Of a stretch of DNA of 64,000 nt, positions 1 through 7,753 are shown in pieces; the stretch's first letter is position 1, and each line of letters starts with the position of its first letter. A program made the translations under genes and the position numbers. Source of the stretch: Rhodococcoides trifolii (lineage in GTDB: Bacteria; Actinomycetota; Actinomycetes; Mycobacteriales; Mycobacteriaceae). The notes beneath the pieces were generated by a model. That model had not been told where the DNA came from. It saw nothing but the letters and a program-made list of their open reading frames with translations, and searched no databases. Where the stretch lies: contig NZ_BMCU01000006.1 in assembly GCF_014635345.1 (NCBI RefSeq), positions 1 through 64,000 of the forward strand. Direction: 5' to 3'.

Positions 1-19
1 ACCGCCGAACACAACCCCC

Positions 20-53
20 AGAAAGCCCCCCACCACCAGGTGAGGGGCTTTCT
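20..53. terminator. Hairpin terminator of a gene left of the window
   Basis: A 10-bp stem (20-29 with 44-53) continues, after one mismatch, into a 4-bp stem (31-34 with 39-42) around a 4-nt loop. There is no T-run, which is usual for actinobacterial terminators. It presumably ends a transcript that enters from the left. Confidence 0.6.
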
Positions 54-111
54 GCATGTCACGGTTAAGTCGAACGGACACAACACCATTCGGCACGGGT
101 AGTTCCCAAGC

Positions 112-154
112 TTGTGAAGGATTGTCCGCGGCTGCCGCGGTGGATCCTTCACAA
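112..154. repeat. 43-bp imperfect palindrome in the non-coding left end
   Basis: Perfect 11-bp arms (TTGTGAAGGAT at 112-122, its complement at 144-154) enclose a second stem CCGCGG/CCGCGG (126-131, 135-140) with a 3-nt loop. It lies between the terminator at 20-53 and the 3' end of the cyclase gene at 265. I see no gene in 54-264. It may be a terminator for the cyclase gene, or an intergenic palindromic element. Confidence 0.6.
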
Positions 155-264
155 CCGTGTGGAGACCGCATTCATCGCGCAGGAGCGAAGGGCACATCGG
201 GCCCATCTGACCGTGCCCGTCCAGAAGTTCGCGCGTAGAGCACCGACATTTGACACCTCCGGGA

Positions 265-1809
265 TTACTCCGGGATCGCCAACTGTGTTTCCTGCGAACG
301 TCCTCGCAACGTGACGGAGTCCCCGAGTTTCCAGCCTTGGGCCCGCTTGGCTTCGTCTATCGTTCGGGCCGAAGCCACGAGTGCGCCCGGAATGGACTTC
401 GCCAGCTCGGACAACCGTGCGGCCTCGTTCACCGGATCTCCGATGACGGTGTACTCGAACCTCGCTTTCGCCCCGATGTTGCCGGCAACGGCGCGCCCCG
501 AGGCGACGCCGATGGCGGCCTTGCAGTCCGGGACCTCGACGAGGAGCCGATCACGGATGCAACGGGCGGCGGCCAGCGACTTGCCGCACGGGTCGTCGAT
601 GTCACTGGGCGCCCCGAAGATGGCGAGGGCGGCGTCGCCCTCGAACTTGTTGACGAACCCTTCGTGACGATCCACCTCCTCGACGACGACGTGGAAGAAC
701 CGGTTGAGTAGATCGACGACCTCGGAGGGCGGTTGCGACGCAGCAAGTTCGGTCGAACCGACGAGGTCGATGAAGAACACCGCGATCTCGCGCTCCTCAC
801 CCCCCAGCTCAGGGTTCTTCGCCAATGCTGCCTCCGCGACCTCGGTGCCGACGTGACGGCCGAACAGGTCACGGATCTTCTCGCGCTCCCGGAGTCCGTC
901 GGCCATCCGGTTGAAGCCGCTCTGCAGCTCACCGAGCTCGGTCCCGTCGTACACCTGCAGTCGAGCGTCGAGCTCGCCCTTCTCGATCGCGGCCATTCCC
1001 GAACGCACGTTCTTGATGGGTGCCGTCGTCGCCAGACCGCCCAGAAAGGTCAGCAGGAAGCCGAAGACGATGGTCACCGAACCGAGCGCCAGAATCGCCA
1101 CGGCGAACTGGGTGGAACTCGTATCGCGGCGGATGAACGAGGCGATCGCGATGATCATCAAACCGATCACGGGTACTCCCGTGCCCAGGAGCCAGGACAA
1201 CAGGGAACGTCCCATCACTCCTGCCATTCGGATACGGCGGGGATCGCCGGCTTCGAGGGCGCGGGCGGCAGCGGGGCGCAGCGCGAACTCGGTCAAGAGG
1301 TAACTGAACGCGCACACGGTGATTCCGCCGAAGACGACGGTGAAGGCAACCTTCGGTATCGAGCCCGGATTGATCGTGCCGTACGCCGTCGTGAAGAGCA
1401 TCGAACCGACCGTCCACAGGAGGATTTGCACCCTGGTCAGACGCCACGGCATGGCCAGTGTCCGAACCTGTTCCCGACGCGTCGGTTCGCGATCCTCGAT
1501 TGCCCACCGGAGCCCCTTCACGGTGCGGGTGGTGCCGTAGACGAGTCCGATCAGGAACGCGAGCGCCAAGTAGATGGGGAGCATGATGAAGTTGACCCAC
1601 CAGTACTCCCGTGGCGTCACGACGTTCGGTCCCGGCACCACCACGCTCACCAGGGTGAGAACGACGACGAGCCCGATGGCATTGGCCCCCAGCAGCGACA
1701 CCGTGAGCAGAATTTGCACCCGGATACGCCGGCGACGGGGGGATTCGTCGGGCTTGCCGAGAAGCGACGATCCCAGTGGGGCTACGGTACGACCTGGTCT
1801 CCGGGGCAT
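265..1809 (-). CDS. Membrane adenylate cyclase, class III, with HAMP domain
   Basis: 514 aa. It converts ATP to cAMP at the inner face of the membrane. Six hydrophobic segments (about residues 31-55, 70-92, 125-145, 150-172, 205-227, 236-258) are followed by a HAMP linker (about 258-312) and a class III cyclase domain (about 340-510). The catalytic set appears complete: metal-binding D348 and D392, adenine-recognising K388 and D458, and transition-state N461 and R465 in GDPVNEAAR. The layout matches M. tuberculosis Rv1318c-Rv1320c/Rv3645, and the next gene is nucS as in Rv1318c-Rv1321. ATG start at 1809, 43 bp from the divergent nucS start. The signal sensed by the membrane part is not evident. 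Confidence 0.93.
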   Translation of the reverse strand: MPRRPGRTVAPLGSSLLGKPDESPRRRRIRVQILLTVSLLGANAIGLVVVLTLVSVVVPGPNVVTPREYWWVNFIMLPIYLALAFLIGLVYGTTRTVKGLRWAIEDREPTRREQVRTLAMPWRLTRVQILLWTVGSMLFTTAYGTINPGSIPKVAFTVVFGGITVCAFSYLLTEFALRPAAARALEAGDPRRIRMAGVMGRSLLSWLLGTGVPVIGLMIIAIASFIRRDTSSTQFAVAILALGSVTIVFGFLLTFLGGLATTAPIKNVRSGMAAIEKGELDARLQVYDGTELGELQSGFNRMADGLREREKIRDLFGRHVGTEVAEAALAKNPELGGEEREIAVFFIDLVGSTELAASQPPSEVVDLLNRFFHVVVEEVDRHEGFVNKFEGDAALAIFGAPSDIDDPCGKSLAAARCIRDRLLVEVPDCKAAIGVASGRAVAGNIGAKARFEYTVIGDPVNEAARLSELAKSIPGALVASARTIDEAKRAQGWKLGDSVTLRGRSQETQLAIPE

Positions 1810-1840
1810 GGTGATGACGAGACTATCGGGCGAACTGTTC

Positions 1841-1846
1841 TACTGT
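1841..1846 (+). promoter_or_regulatory. -10 box for leaderless nucS
   Basis: TACTGT lies 6 nt upstream of the GTG at 1853, so transcription should begin at or next to the start codon. No Shine-Dalgarno sequence is present. Confidence 0.5.
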
Positions 1847-1852
1847 GTCCGA

Positions 1853-2560
1853 GTGCGTCTCGTCATTGCTCGTTGCCAAGTCGACTACGTGGGACGCCTG
1901 ACCGCGCACCTTCCGTTCGCCCGCCGGCTGATCCTGATGAAGGCCGACGGTTCGGTCAGCATTCATGCCGACGATCGGGCCTACAAGCCCCTCAACTGGA
2001 TGACGCCGCCGTGCTGGCTGACAGAGAACCCGGAACACCTGACGGCGCCGCTGGACGGCGAGATCGTGCCCGCCGATCGGCAGATCTGGGTGGTCACGAA
2101 CAAGGCCGGCGAGGAACTGCGCATCACCGTCGAGGATGTCGAGCTCGACTCCTCGCACGAGCTGGGCGTCGATCCCGGTCTCGTCAAGGACGGCGTCGAG
2201 GCGCACCTGCAGGAATTGCTCGCGGAGCACGTGGAAACCCTCGGACCCGGGTACACGCTCGTTCGTCGTGAATACCCGACTGCGATCGGTCCCGTCGACC
2301 TTCTGTGCCGTGCCGAGGACGGTGGCTCGGTAGCCGTGGAGATCAAACGGCGCGGCGACATCGACGGCGTCGAACAACTCACGCGATACCTCGAGCTGCT
2401 GAACCGCGACCCGTTGTTGGCCCCGGTCAGTGGGGTCTTCGCGGCGCAGCAAATCAAGCCGCAGGCAAGGACTCTTGCGGCGGATCGCGGAATCCGTTGT
2501 CTGACACTCGATTACGACGTTCTGCGGGGTACCGAGAGCACCGAGTTCAAGTTGTTCTGA
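1853..2560 (+). CDS. nucS: Mismatch-specific endonuclease NucS/EndoMS
   Basis: 235 aa. NucS cleaves both strands at G-T, G-G and T-T mismatches and replaces MutS-MutL repair in actinobacteria. The N-terminal half is the DNA-binding/dimerisation domain ([24 protein letters not shown]). The C-terminal half is a RecB-like nuclease with D149 (GPVDLLCR), E163 and K165 (VEIKRR) and Q175 as probable catalytic residues. The protein ends in KLF, resembling the C-terminal clamp-binding tail described for actinobacterial EndoMS (inference here). The GTG start gives the VRLVIARC N-terminus that matches the M. tuberculosis protein after its first residues; a -10 box 6 nt upstream supports it. Syntenic with Rv1321. 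Confidence 0.95.
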   Translation: MRLVIARCQVDYVGRLTAHLPFARRLILMKADGSVSIHADDRAYKPLNWMTPPCWLTENPEHLTAPLDGEIVPADRQIWVVTNKAGEELRITVEDVELDSSHELGVDPGLVKDGVEAHLQELLAEHVETLGPGYTLVRREYPTAIGPVDLLCRAEDGGSVAVEIKRRGDIDGVEQLTRYLELLNRDPLLAPVSGVFAAQQIKPQARTLAADRGIRCLTLDYDVLRGTESTEFKLF

Positions 2561-2567
2561 CCGCCGA

Positions 2568-2573
2568 TAGAAT
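2568..2573 (+). promoter_or_regulatory. -10 box for the leaderless 2581 gene
   Basis: TAGAAT is separated by 7 nt from the GTG at 2581. It lies in the 20-bp gap after nucS, so the small gene can be transcribed independently. Confidence 0.5.
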
Positions 2574-2580
2574 CGGGGGT

Positions 2581-2904
2581 GTGCCTCGTCGAAAACCACA
2601 CCGCAAAGGTGGCCGCGCCGCGCCCACGGAGCACGACGGCACGCTGTTCGGCAGCGCAGTGATGCGCACCGAAATCGGTCCCGCCGGCGACGAGGACGAG
2701 CGTTACGCCGTACGTCCCATTCCGGGATCGCGGGCCACCAAGCCCTATCGGTGCCCGGGCTGCGACCAGGAGATCATGTCGGGCGTCGCCCACGTCGTCG
2801 TCTGGCCGGTCGATCGCATCGGTGGACCCGACGACAGGCGGCACTGGCACACCGGCTGCTGGTCCGGAAGGGGCACCAGGAAGCTCACCCGTAGGTGGTC
2901 CTGA
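2581..2904 (+). CDS. Small conserved zinc-ribbon-like protein (Rv1322-like)
   Basis: 107 aa, function unknown. The first 20 residues are very basic (RRKPHRKGGR). A CPGC pair (about residues 59-62) and a later HWHTGCW motif could form a Cys/His metal site; this is inference from residue spacing only. Position directly after nucS matches Rv1322 of M. tuberculosis, which has a similar length. The GTG at 2581 is chosen because a TAGAAT box precedes it by 7 nt and the preceding nucS stop blocks little else. The basic N-terminus suggests nucleic-acid contact but proves nothing. Confidence 0.8.
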   Translation: MPRRKPHRKGGRAAPTEHDGTLFGSAVMRTEIGPAGDEDERYAVRPIPGSRATKPYRCPGCDQEIMSGVAHVVVWPVDRIGGPDDRRHWHTGCWSGRGTRKLTRRWS

Positions 2905-2939
2905 GTCGGAGCGGCCGGCCCCGGCCCCCGCCGACTCAG
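2901..2939. terminator. Bidirectional terminator containing both stop codons
   Basis: A 9-bp stem (2901-2909 with 2931-2939) encloses a GC-rich inner segment. The TGA of the + strand gene (2902-2904) and the stop of the - strand gene (2936-2938) lie symmetrically in the two arms, so one hairpin serves both convergent genes. Confidence 0.65.
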
Positions 2940-4168
2940 TTTCCGGTACGAATAGCCGTGGTGTCGGCGTCGTCCGAGTAGTCCTCCACGTCGTCGTCCT
3001 GAGACTGTGAGCTGTCGAGCAGTTCGCTCTCACGATTGACCGACGACAGCATCGCCGGCACTGAGTCGAGCTGCCCGCGGATGCCCAGGAGCTGAGCCAG
3101 AACGCGTCCACGGAGCACACGCAGCTCCTCGGCCAGTTCCTTCGCGTGGGCGATTCGTCGTTCCGACTGTTCCGTCGCGGCCTGCAGCCGTCGCTTGGCC
3201 TCGGCGGTGGCATCCGCCAATGTGCGCTTGGCTTCGGCGCTCGCCTCGGCGAGGCGGCGCTCGGCGTCTGCCTTGCTCTCGGCCAGTCGTCGTTCGGCTT
3301 CGGCGGTACTGGTGGCGAGGCGGTCGTCGGCCGCTGCCTTGCTGTCGGCGAGGAGTTTCTCGGCTTCCGCCTGGCTCTCCGTGCGAAGCCGCTCGGCCTC
3401 GTTCTTGCTGTCCGTGAGACGAGCCTCGGCCGTGGCAGTGCTCTCCGCCCGCAGCTTCTCCGCGGCGGCTGTGCTCTCCGCGAGCAACGTGTCCGCAGCA
3501 GCGGTGCTGTCGGCCAAGCGTTTGGCTGCCTCCGCCTTGCTGGTGGTGTCGAGCTCCTCCACCTCCGCGAGGACCTTGCCTCGGCGGTCGGCCATGGTGA
3601 TCTCGAAGTCTTCCTGCACCGCGTTGCGCTTGGTCTCCGCTTCGGCGTCGAGGCGGTCGCGCTCGGCCTCTGCTGCTTCGACGATCCGCGCGGCCTCGGC
3701 CCGCGCGTCGGCCATCGTCTTCTCGTGTTCTTTGTCCAGCGCCGCGCGGCGTTCCTTGAGCTCGACGACGAGGGTGTCGTGCTGGCCACGCAGTCGCTCG
3801 CTCTCCTGCTCCGCGACGGAAATCATCTCGGCGGCCTCGGCCTGTGCGGTAGAGCGCACTTCGGAGGCCTCGTCCGACGCCAGACGCAGCATGCGCGAGA
3901 TGCGATCGCTCATGCCCTCCGCAGTAGTCGGCGGGACCGAGAGACGATCGATGTCCTTGCGCAGGTCGTCGATTTCGTCCCGTGCGTCCTCGAGTTGTAC
4001 GGCCAGGTCCCTCGCCTGAGCCGCCGCCGCGTCGCGATCGGTTGCGGTGACACGCAACTCCGCGTCGAAACGCTCGAAGTACCGCTGAACTTCGTCCTTG
4101 TCGAATCCCTTGCGTGTGACGCTGAAGGGAAGGCTCGTCGCGCCCCCGCTGACGTTCTCGTTCACCAT
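2936..4168 (-). CDS. Hendecad-repeat coiled-coil protein with DivIVA-like N-terminus
   Basis: 410 aa, cytoplasmic, no signal peptide. Residues about 15-40 (FSVTRKGFDKDEVQRYFERF) resemble the DivIVA/Wag31 membrane-targeting motif. From about 40 onward it is almost entirely Ala/Glu/Arg-rich helix. Residues 215-335 are eleven consecutive 11-residue repeats of the type AxRLAxSxAxA, a hendecad pattern expected for a right-handed or straight coiled coil. The tail (about 385-410) is acidic and probably disordered. The ATG at 4168 is preferred over the TTG at 4177 because a TAAGTT box (4176-4181) lies 7 nt upstream of the ATG. Comparable proteins (Scy/FilP/Wag31 class) organise polar growth; that role here is inference. 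Confidence 0.8.
   Translation of the reverse strand: MVNENVSGGATSLPFSVTRKGFDKDEVQRYFERFDAELRVTATDRDAAAAQARDLAVQLEDARDEIDDLRKDIDRLSVPPTTAEGMSDRISRMLRLASDEASEVRSTAQAEAAEMISVAEQESERLRGQHDTLVVELKERRAALDKEHEKTMADARAEAARIVEAAEAERDRLDAEAETKRNAVQEDFEITMADRRGKVLAEVEELDTTSKAEAAKRLADSTAAADTLLAESTAAAEKLRAESTATAEARLTDSKNEAERLRTESQAEAEKLLADSKAAADDRLATSTAEAERRLAESKADAERRLAEASAEAKRTLADATAEAKRRLQAATEQSERRIAHAKELAEELRVLRGRVLAQLLGIRGQLDSVPAMLSSVNRESELLDSSQSQDDDVEDYSDDADTTAIRTGN
3164..3526 (-). repeat. 33-bp coding tandem repeat (11 copies, diverged)
   Basis: DNA encoding the eleven 11-residue repeats of the coiled-coil protein. The copies are diverged at nucleotide level but keep the 33-bp register without a single insertion or deletion. 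Confidence 0.75.
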
Positions 4169-4216
4169 GGCGGTCAACTTACCGGGACAACCGCCATCAT
4201 TCCCAGTGCGTGCCTG

Positions 4217-4696
4217 TCAGTGCTGCGTCGACGCGGCGGGCTCGACCAGTTCGACGAGCACCCCGCCCGCGTCCTTGGGATGCACGAAATTGATCCGTGA
4301 GTCCGCGGTTCCGCGCCGAGGCTTCTCGTAGAGCAGGCGAACGCCGCGCTCGCGGAGGAATTCGGACACGGCCTCGACGTCACTGACCCGGAAGGCGAGT
4401 TGCTGCAAACCGGGTCCGTTGCGATCGAGGAACTTGGCGATGGTGGACGTCTCGTCGAGCGGTGCCAGCAACTGGATCTGAGCGGACGCATCCGTTGCCC
4501 CAGGTACGGACATCATGGCTTCGCGCACGCCTTGACTCTCGTTGACCTCTTCGTGTGTCGACACCATGCCGAAGTGCGAGCGGTACCACTCGATTGCGTC
4601 GTCGAGATCGCGGACTGCGATGCCCACATGATCGATCGCGGTCACGAGGCCCGCTGCGATCGCCTGGGCCGTGGGGGACTGCGTCGAAGAAGTCAT
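4217..4696 (-). CDS. mce: Methylmalonyl-CoA epimerase
   Basis: 159 aa, vicinal oxygen chelate fold. It interconverts (2S)- and (2R)-methylmalonyl-CoA for propionate and odd-chain or branched lipid metabolism. The family signatures are IDHVGIAVRDLDDAIEWY (about 21-38) with the first metal-binding His, QLAFRVSDVEA with the second, and the terminal GVLVELVEP with the metal-binding Glu. Its position matches Rv1322A, but the fadA4 thiolase that follows in M. tuberculosis is absent. ATG at 4696; a TATACC sequence sits about 8 nt upstream and may be the -10 of a leaderless message. Confidence 0.92.
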   Translation of the reverse strand: MTSSTQSPTAQAIAAGLVTAIDHVGIAVRDLDDAIEWYRSHFGMVSTHEEVNESQGVREAMMSVPGATDASAQIQLLAPLDETSTIAKFLDRNGPGLQQLAFRVSDVEAVSEFLRERGVRLLYEKPRRGTADSRINFVHPKDAGGVLVELVEPAASTQH

Positions 4697-4794
4697 CCCA
4701 CGACGGTATAGCGGCGGAGCGGAAACTGCCGATGGTGTAGCTCACACCAGCGGACAACTACCCGCTGTCGTAGTCGTCGGGCACAATCGATGTC

Positions 4795-5154
4795 ATGGCG
4801 AATGCATTCGATCTCTCCACCACGGCCAAGCGCTTCCGCTTCGTTGCGATCGCCGAGGCCATCACCTGGGTGGCTTTGCTCGTGGGAATGGCCATCAAGT
4901 GGATCCCGGATCCGAACATCGACAGCGCCGTTCGTTACCCCGGCATGATTCACGGTGCCGTGTTCGTCATCTACATCGTCGTCACGGTCGTCACCGCGGT
5001 GAAGCTGAAGTGGACCGTAGGAGTGACCCTCGTCGCATTGCTGGCCAGCATCCCGCCCTTCGGCACCGTGATCTACGAGCGGTGGGCCGTGCGCACGGGC
5101 CGTCTGGCCGAGTTGTCCGAGGGTGGGGCAACCTCGCGCTCGGTCCCCGCGTAG
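4795..5154 (+). CDS. DUF3817 integral membrane protein
   Basis: 119 aa with three hydrophobic helices (about 16-36, 57-78, 82-98). It belongs to the DUF3817 family of small actinobacterial membrane proteins of unknown function (AKRFRFVAIAEAITW and YPGMIHGAVFVIY are the family-like stretches). A CACAAT hexamer (4782-4787) lies exactly 7 nt before the ATG. A paralogue of similar size is at 24550-24915. The gene replaces fadA4 in the order known from M. tuberculosis. Confidence 0.85.
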   Translation: MANAFDLSTTAKRFRFVAIAEAITWVALLVGMAIKWIPDPNIDSAVRYPGMIHGAVFVIYIVVTVVTAVKLKWTVGVTLVALLASIPPFGTVIYERWAVRTGRLAELSEGGATSRSVPA

Positions 5155-5170
5155 TGACAAAATATTCGAT

Positions 5171-6112
5171 GTGACTCGCCCCGGCTCCCGTCCTCCTCGT
5201 CCCTCGGCAGTGACAGCGGCCGCCATGTCCGGCGCCGTGGACCTGTCAGCACTCAAAGCCAAGGCTGCGGCCAAGGACGCACCACCGCCGCCCACCGCGC
5301 CCAACGGGTTACCCGTGGTCGTCGCCGTGACGGAACTGGACTTCGAGGACAACGTTCTGGTCCGCTCGAACCAGGTACCGGTGATCGTCAACCTCTACTC
5401 GGCCAGGTCACCGCAGACCGCCTCGCTCACCACGGTGCTAGAGAAACTGGCCGTCGAAGGCGCGGGATCCTGGGTACTGGCGAACGTCGACGTCGACGTC
5501 AGTCCCCGCATCGCTCAGGCATTCGGCGTCCAAGCCATTCCGACCCTGGTGGCGGTGGCCGCCGGCCAACCCCTCGCCGACCTGCAGGGACCGCAGCCCG
5601 AGGAGCACCTTCGGCAGTGGCTCGCCGCCATCGCCCAGGCCGTGGAAGGCAAATTGAGCGGACCCCCGTCGGCAGACGGGGCAGTCGAGCCCGAAGAACC
5701 GAGCGATCCGCGATTCGACGCCGCGGAAGACGCTCTCGCCGACGGTGACTTCACCAAGGCCGAGCAGGCGTTCCAAGCGATCGTCGACGCGGAGCCGACC
5801 AACGCCGAGGCGCTGAGCGGCGTACGTCAGGTGCGGTTCCTCGCTCGCGTGCAGCAGCTACCGGCGGATGCCGTCGCCACGGCTGATTCCGACCCGTCCA
5901 ACATCGACGCCGGTCTGGACGCCGCCGACGCCGAATTGCACGAGCAGCGGATGGAGGAGGCCTTCGACCGACTCGTCGCGTTGGTCAAAGTCACTGCGGG
6001 CGAAGATCGTTCACGTGTTCGAGCGCGCCTGCTCGAACTCTTCGAGCTGTTCGACGTGGCGGATCCGGTGGTGGTGAGTGCTCGCCGCAAGCTCGCGACA
6101 GCGCTCTACTAG
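5171..6112 (+). CDS. Thioredoxin-fold/TPR protein (CnoX/YbbN-like, Rv1324-like), no active-site Cys
   Basis: 313 aa. Residues about 55-155 form a thioredoxin-like domain (VPVIVNLYS, VDVDVSPRIAQAFGVQAIPTLVA), and residues about 180-313 form helical TPR-like repeats (ALADGDFTKAEQAFQAIVDAEPTNAEALSG). This is the architecture of the chaperedoxin CnoX. The usual WCxxC site is replaced by YSARSPQT and the protein has no cysteine, so it cannot be a disulfide oxidoreductase; a holdase role is more plausible. GTG at 5171 is chosen because it lies just after the upstream stop with an AT-rich hexamer CAAAAT (5158-5163) 7 nt before it. The N-terminus is Pro/Ala-rich. Syntenic with Rv1324. Confidence 0.85.
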   Translation: MTRPGSRPPRPSAVTAAAMSGAVDLSALKAKAAAKDAPPPPTAPNGLPVVVAVTELDFEDNVLVRSNQVPVIVNLYSARSPQTASLTTVLEKLAVEGAGSWVLANVDVDVSPRIAQAFGVQAIPTLVAVAAGQPLADLQGPQPEEHLRQWLAAIAQAVEGKLSGPPSADGAVEPEEPSDPRFDAAEDALADGDFTKAEQAFQAIVDAEPTNAEALSGVRQVRFLARVQQLPADAVATADSDPSNIDAGLDAADAELHEQRMEEAFDRLVALVKVTAGEDRSRVRARLLELFELFDVADPVVVSARRKLATALY

Positions 6113-6113
6113 G

Positions 6114-6290
6114 TCAGTTCCAGTCGTCGTCCTTGTCGGCCGCCTTGTTGCGTGCCGCCGCCGTCTCGAGGGCGTGCTCGGCGCTGTCCCGGTCCGGATA
6201 CGGACCCATCCGGTTCGAGTATCCGGTCGTCTTGCCCTGGGAGACCTGCTTGGTCTCGACGTCGTAGTACCACTCACCTGTGTCGCTCAC
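6114..6290 (-). CDS. Small SPOR-like domain protein
   Basis: 58 aa. The sequence EWYYDVETKQV...NRMGPYPDRDSAEHAL resembles short actinobacterial proteins annotated as SPOR-domain or, probably wrongly, methionine aminopeptidase. It has a charged tail (ADKDDDWN). The GTG at 6290 begins 14 nt after the metallopeptidase stop, so it is the last gene of the glgE-glgB-peptidase run. Function unknown; binding to peptidoglycan or another surface is possible. Confidence 0.75.
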   Translation of the reverse strand: MSDTGEWYYDVETKQVSQGKTTGYSNRMGPYPDRDSAEHALETAAARNKAADKDDDWN

Positions 6291-6304
6291 GTACGTAGTG
6301 TGCC

Positions 6305-7753
6305 TCAGTTGTAGCGGCCGTCGCACGCTGTTCGGCCGCCCAGTACGCCCCAGCGGAACGCGTCGACGCGGGAGAAACCACTGGGGACCGTGTTGCCGTC
6401 CACGTCGGAGGCCGCGAGTCCGTCCGTGAGGAGGCCCGAGACGGCCTCGTCGAGATCACCGGGGGACAGCGTGACGGCCAGTTGCGCTCCCTCCTGGGGG
6501 TTTTCGGGGCTCAGCAGCGAGGTGACGGCGCCCGAGAGGCATGCGGATCGCAGCGCGGCACGGGCGTCGACGAGGGTTTGCCCCGCGGCTTTCTGTACCG
6601 CGAGGACGTATCGCGAGACGAAGACGACGTACGCGCTGTAGTCACCCGAAACGTTGATCGGCAGCACGTCGTCACCGGACCGCGACTGCTCACCGCGCTC
6701 GGCCAGTTTCTCGACGTCGACGCCGATCGTGTTGGTGGAGGGACAGTACGACACGGGGTCGGTGGTTTTCGCGTCGGTGCAACCGGTGTCGGAACGGGTG
6801 TAGTCGAACGTCGGGGGTGTCGGCGTGGGAAGAACCTGTTCGAAGGTGGTAGCAAACATCTCGAGAGATTCCTGCGTCACCGGCAGTTCGCCAGTGTCCG
6901 AGGGATTGTCGAACTGCTGGGGGAGGCTCGCACGCCTGGATTCGACTTCCTTCTCGTCGATCTTCGTGCAGGCACCGGCGCCGTCGGTGAACCCGATCTG
7001 CGCGGCGGTCACACGCTCGAATGCCGACCCGTGCACCGAATCGGGGGAGCCCGGGTCCTCGTCTCGGACGGCGACCGTTGCGGCGAGCACCGAGTTCAAC
7101 CCGTCGGACGTGTTGAGCGTGAAGTGCTTCGACTCGCCCTGAGCGACCGAGCGCATGAACGCGCCGCCGAAACAGTCGGCCTGTTGCTCGGCGACGATCG
7201 TGGGATCGCTGTCGCCGATGAGTCCCGACTGCGTCTGCACTGCGTGGCCGTACTCGTGTGCGAGGACCATCACGACGGACATGGGGCCGAACGCGTCCAT
7301 CATGGCGGGAAGGAGGATGCCTCGGTCCCACCCGATGGTGTTGTCGAGCGAGCAGAAACCGGCGTTCGGAACGCCGTCGGTCTCCTCGTCGCAGAAGTCC
7401 GGACTCTGGCCGCGCCGTGCGTCGGCGTCCCACGAGATCAGCTCGGCCACCGGCTCGAATCGACCTCGGAACAAGGTGGGATAGACCGCCTCCCAGAACG
7501 TCTGGATGTCGTCGACGGCATCCACCGCCAGCACGTCGGCGTCGTTGCCGTCGAAGTTCGTGACCGGTAGGTCGGCGTGGCTCACGCCCGGACGTGGGCC
7601 CGACGGACCCGACGTGACCGGGAGACCGGCAACGGTGAAGGGGTCGTCGTAGATGGACACGGCCCGACCGGACACGAGGTTGCCGCAACCCGATGCCAGA
7701 AGAGCGAGAGCGAGGGTCGCCGCGATCAGACCCGAGCGACCCCCGATCATCAC
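6305..7753 (-). CDS. Neutral zinc metallopeptidase lipoprotein
   Basis: 482 aa. The signal peptide ends in the lipobox LLASGC (lipidated Cys23), so the protein should be anchored outside the membrane. The zinc-binding HEYGH motif is at 166-170 ([14 protein letters not shown]), followed by [13 protein letters not shown], which probably carries the third ligand. This is the family of predicted neutral zinc metallopeptidases (YpfJ/Rv2575 type). Several extracellular cysteines suggest disulfides. The GTG at 7753 overlaps the glgB stop (GTGA); the ATG at 7750 is an alternative. Translational coupling to glgB is odd because a secreted protease has no obvious glycogen role. Confidence 0.88.
   Translation of the reverse strand: MMIGGRSGLIAATLALALLASGCGNLVSGRAVSIYDDPFTVAGLPVTSGPSGPRPGVSHADLPVTNFDGNDADVLAVDAVDDIQTFWEAVYPTLFRGRFEPVAELISWDADARRGQSPDFCDEETDGVPNAGFCSLDNTIGWDRGILLPAMMDAFGPMSVVMVLAHEYGHAVQTQSGLIGDSDPTIVAEQQADCFGGAFMRSVAQGESKHFTLNTSDGLNSVLAATVAVRDEDPGSPDSVHGSAFERVTAAQIGFTDGAGACTKIDEKEVESRRASLPQQFDNPSDTGELPVTQESLEMFATTFEQVLPTPTPPTFDYTRSDTGCTDAKTTDPVSYCPSTNTIGVDVEKLAERGEQSRSGDDVLPINVSGDYSAYVVFVSRYVLAVQKAAGQTLVDARAALRSACLSGAVTSLLSPENPQEGAQLAVTLSPGDLDEAVSGLLTDGLAASDVDGNTVPSGFSRVDAFRWGVLGGRTACDGRYN

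Noticed and set aside
56..314. Two short frames at the left end
   Set aside because: They run through the palindrome and into the cyclase 3' end with no ribosome site or recognisable sequence.
733..2271. Long open frame (512 aa) on the + strand
   Set aside because: Antisense to the complete cyclase gene and nucS; low-complexity Arg/Gly/Asp-rich translation typical of a shadow frame in GC-rich DNA.
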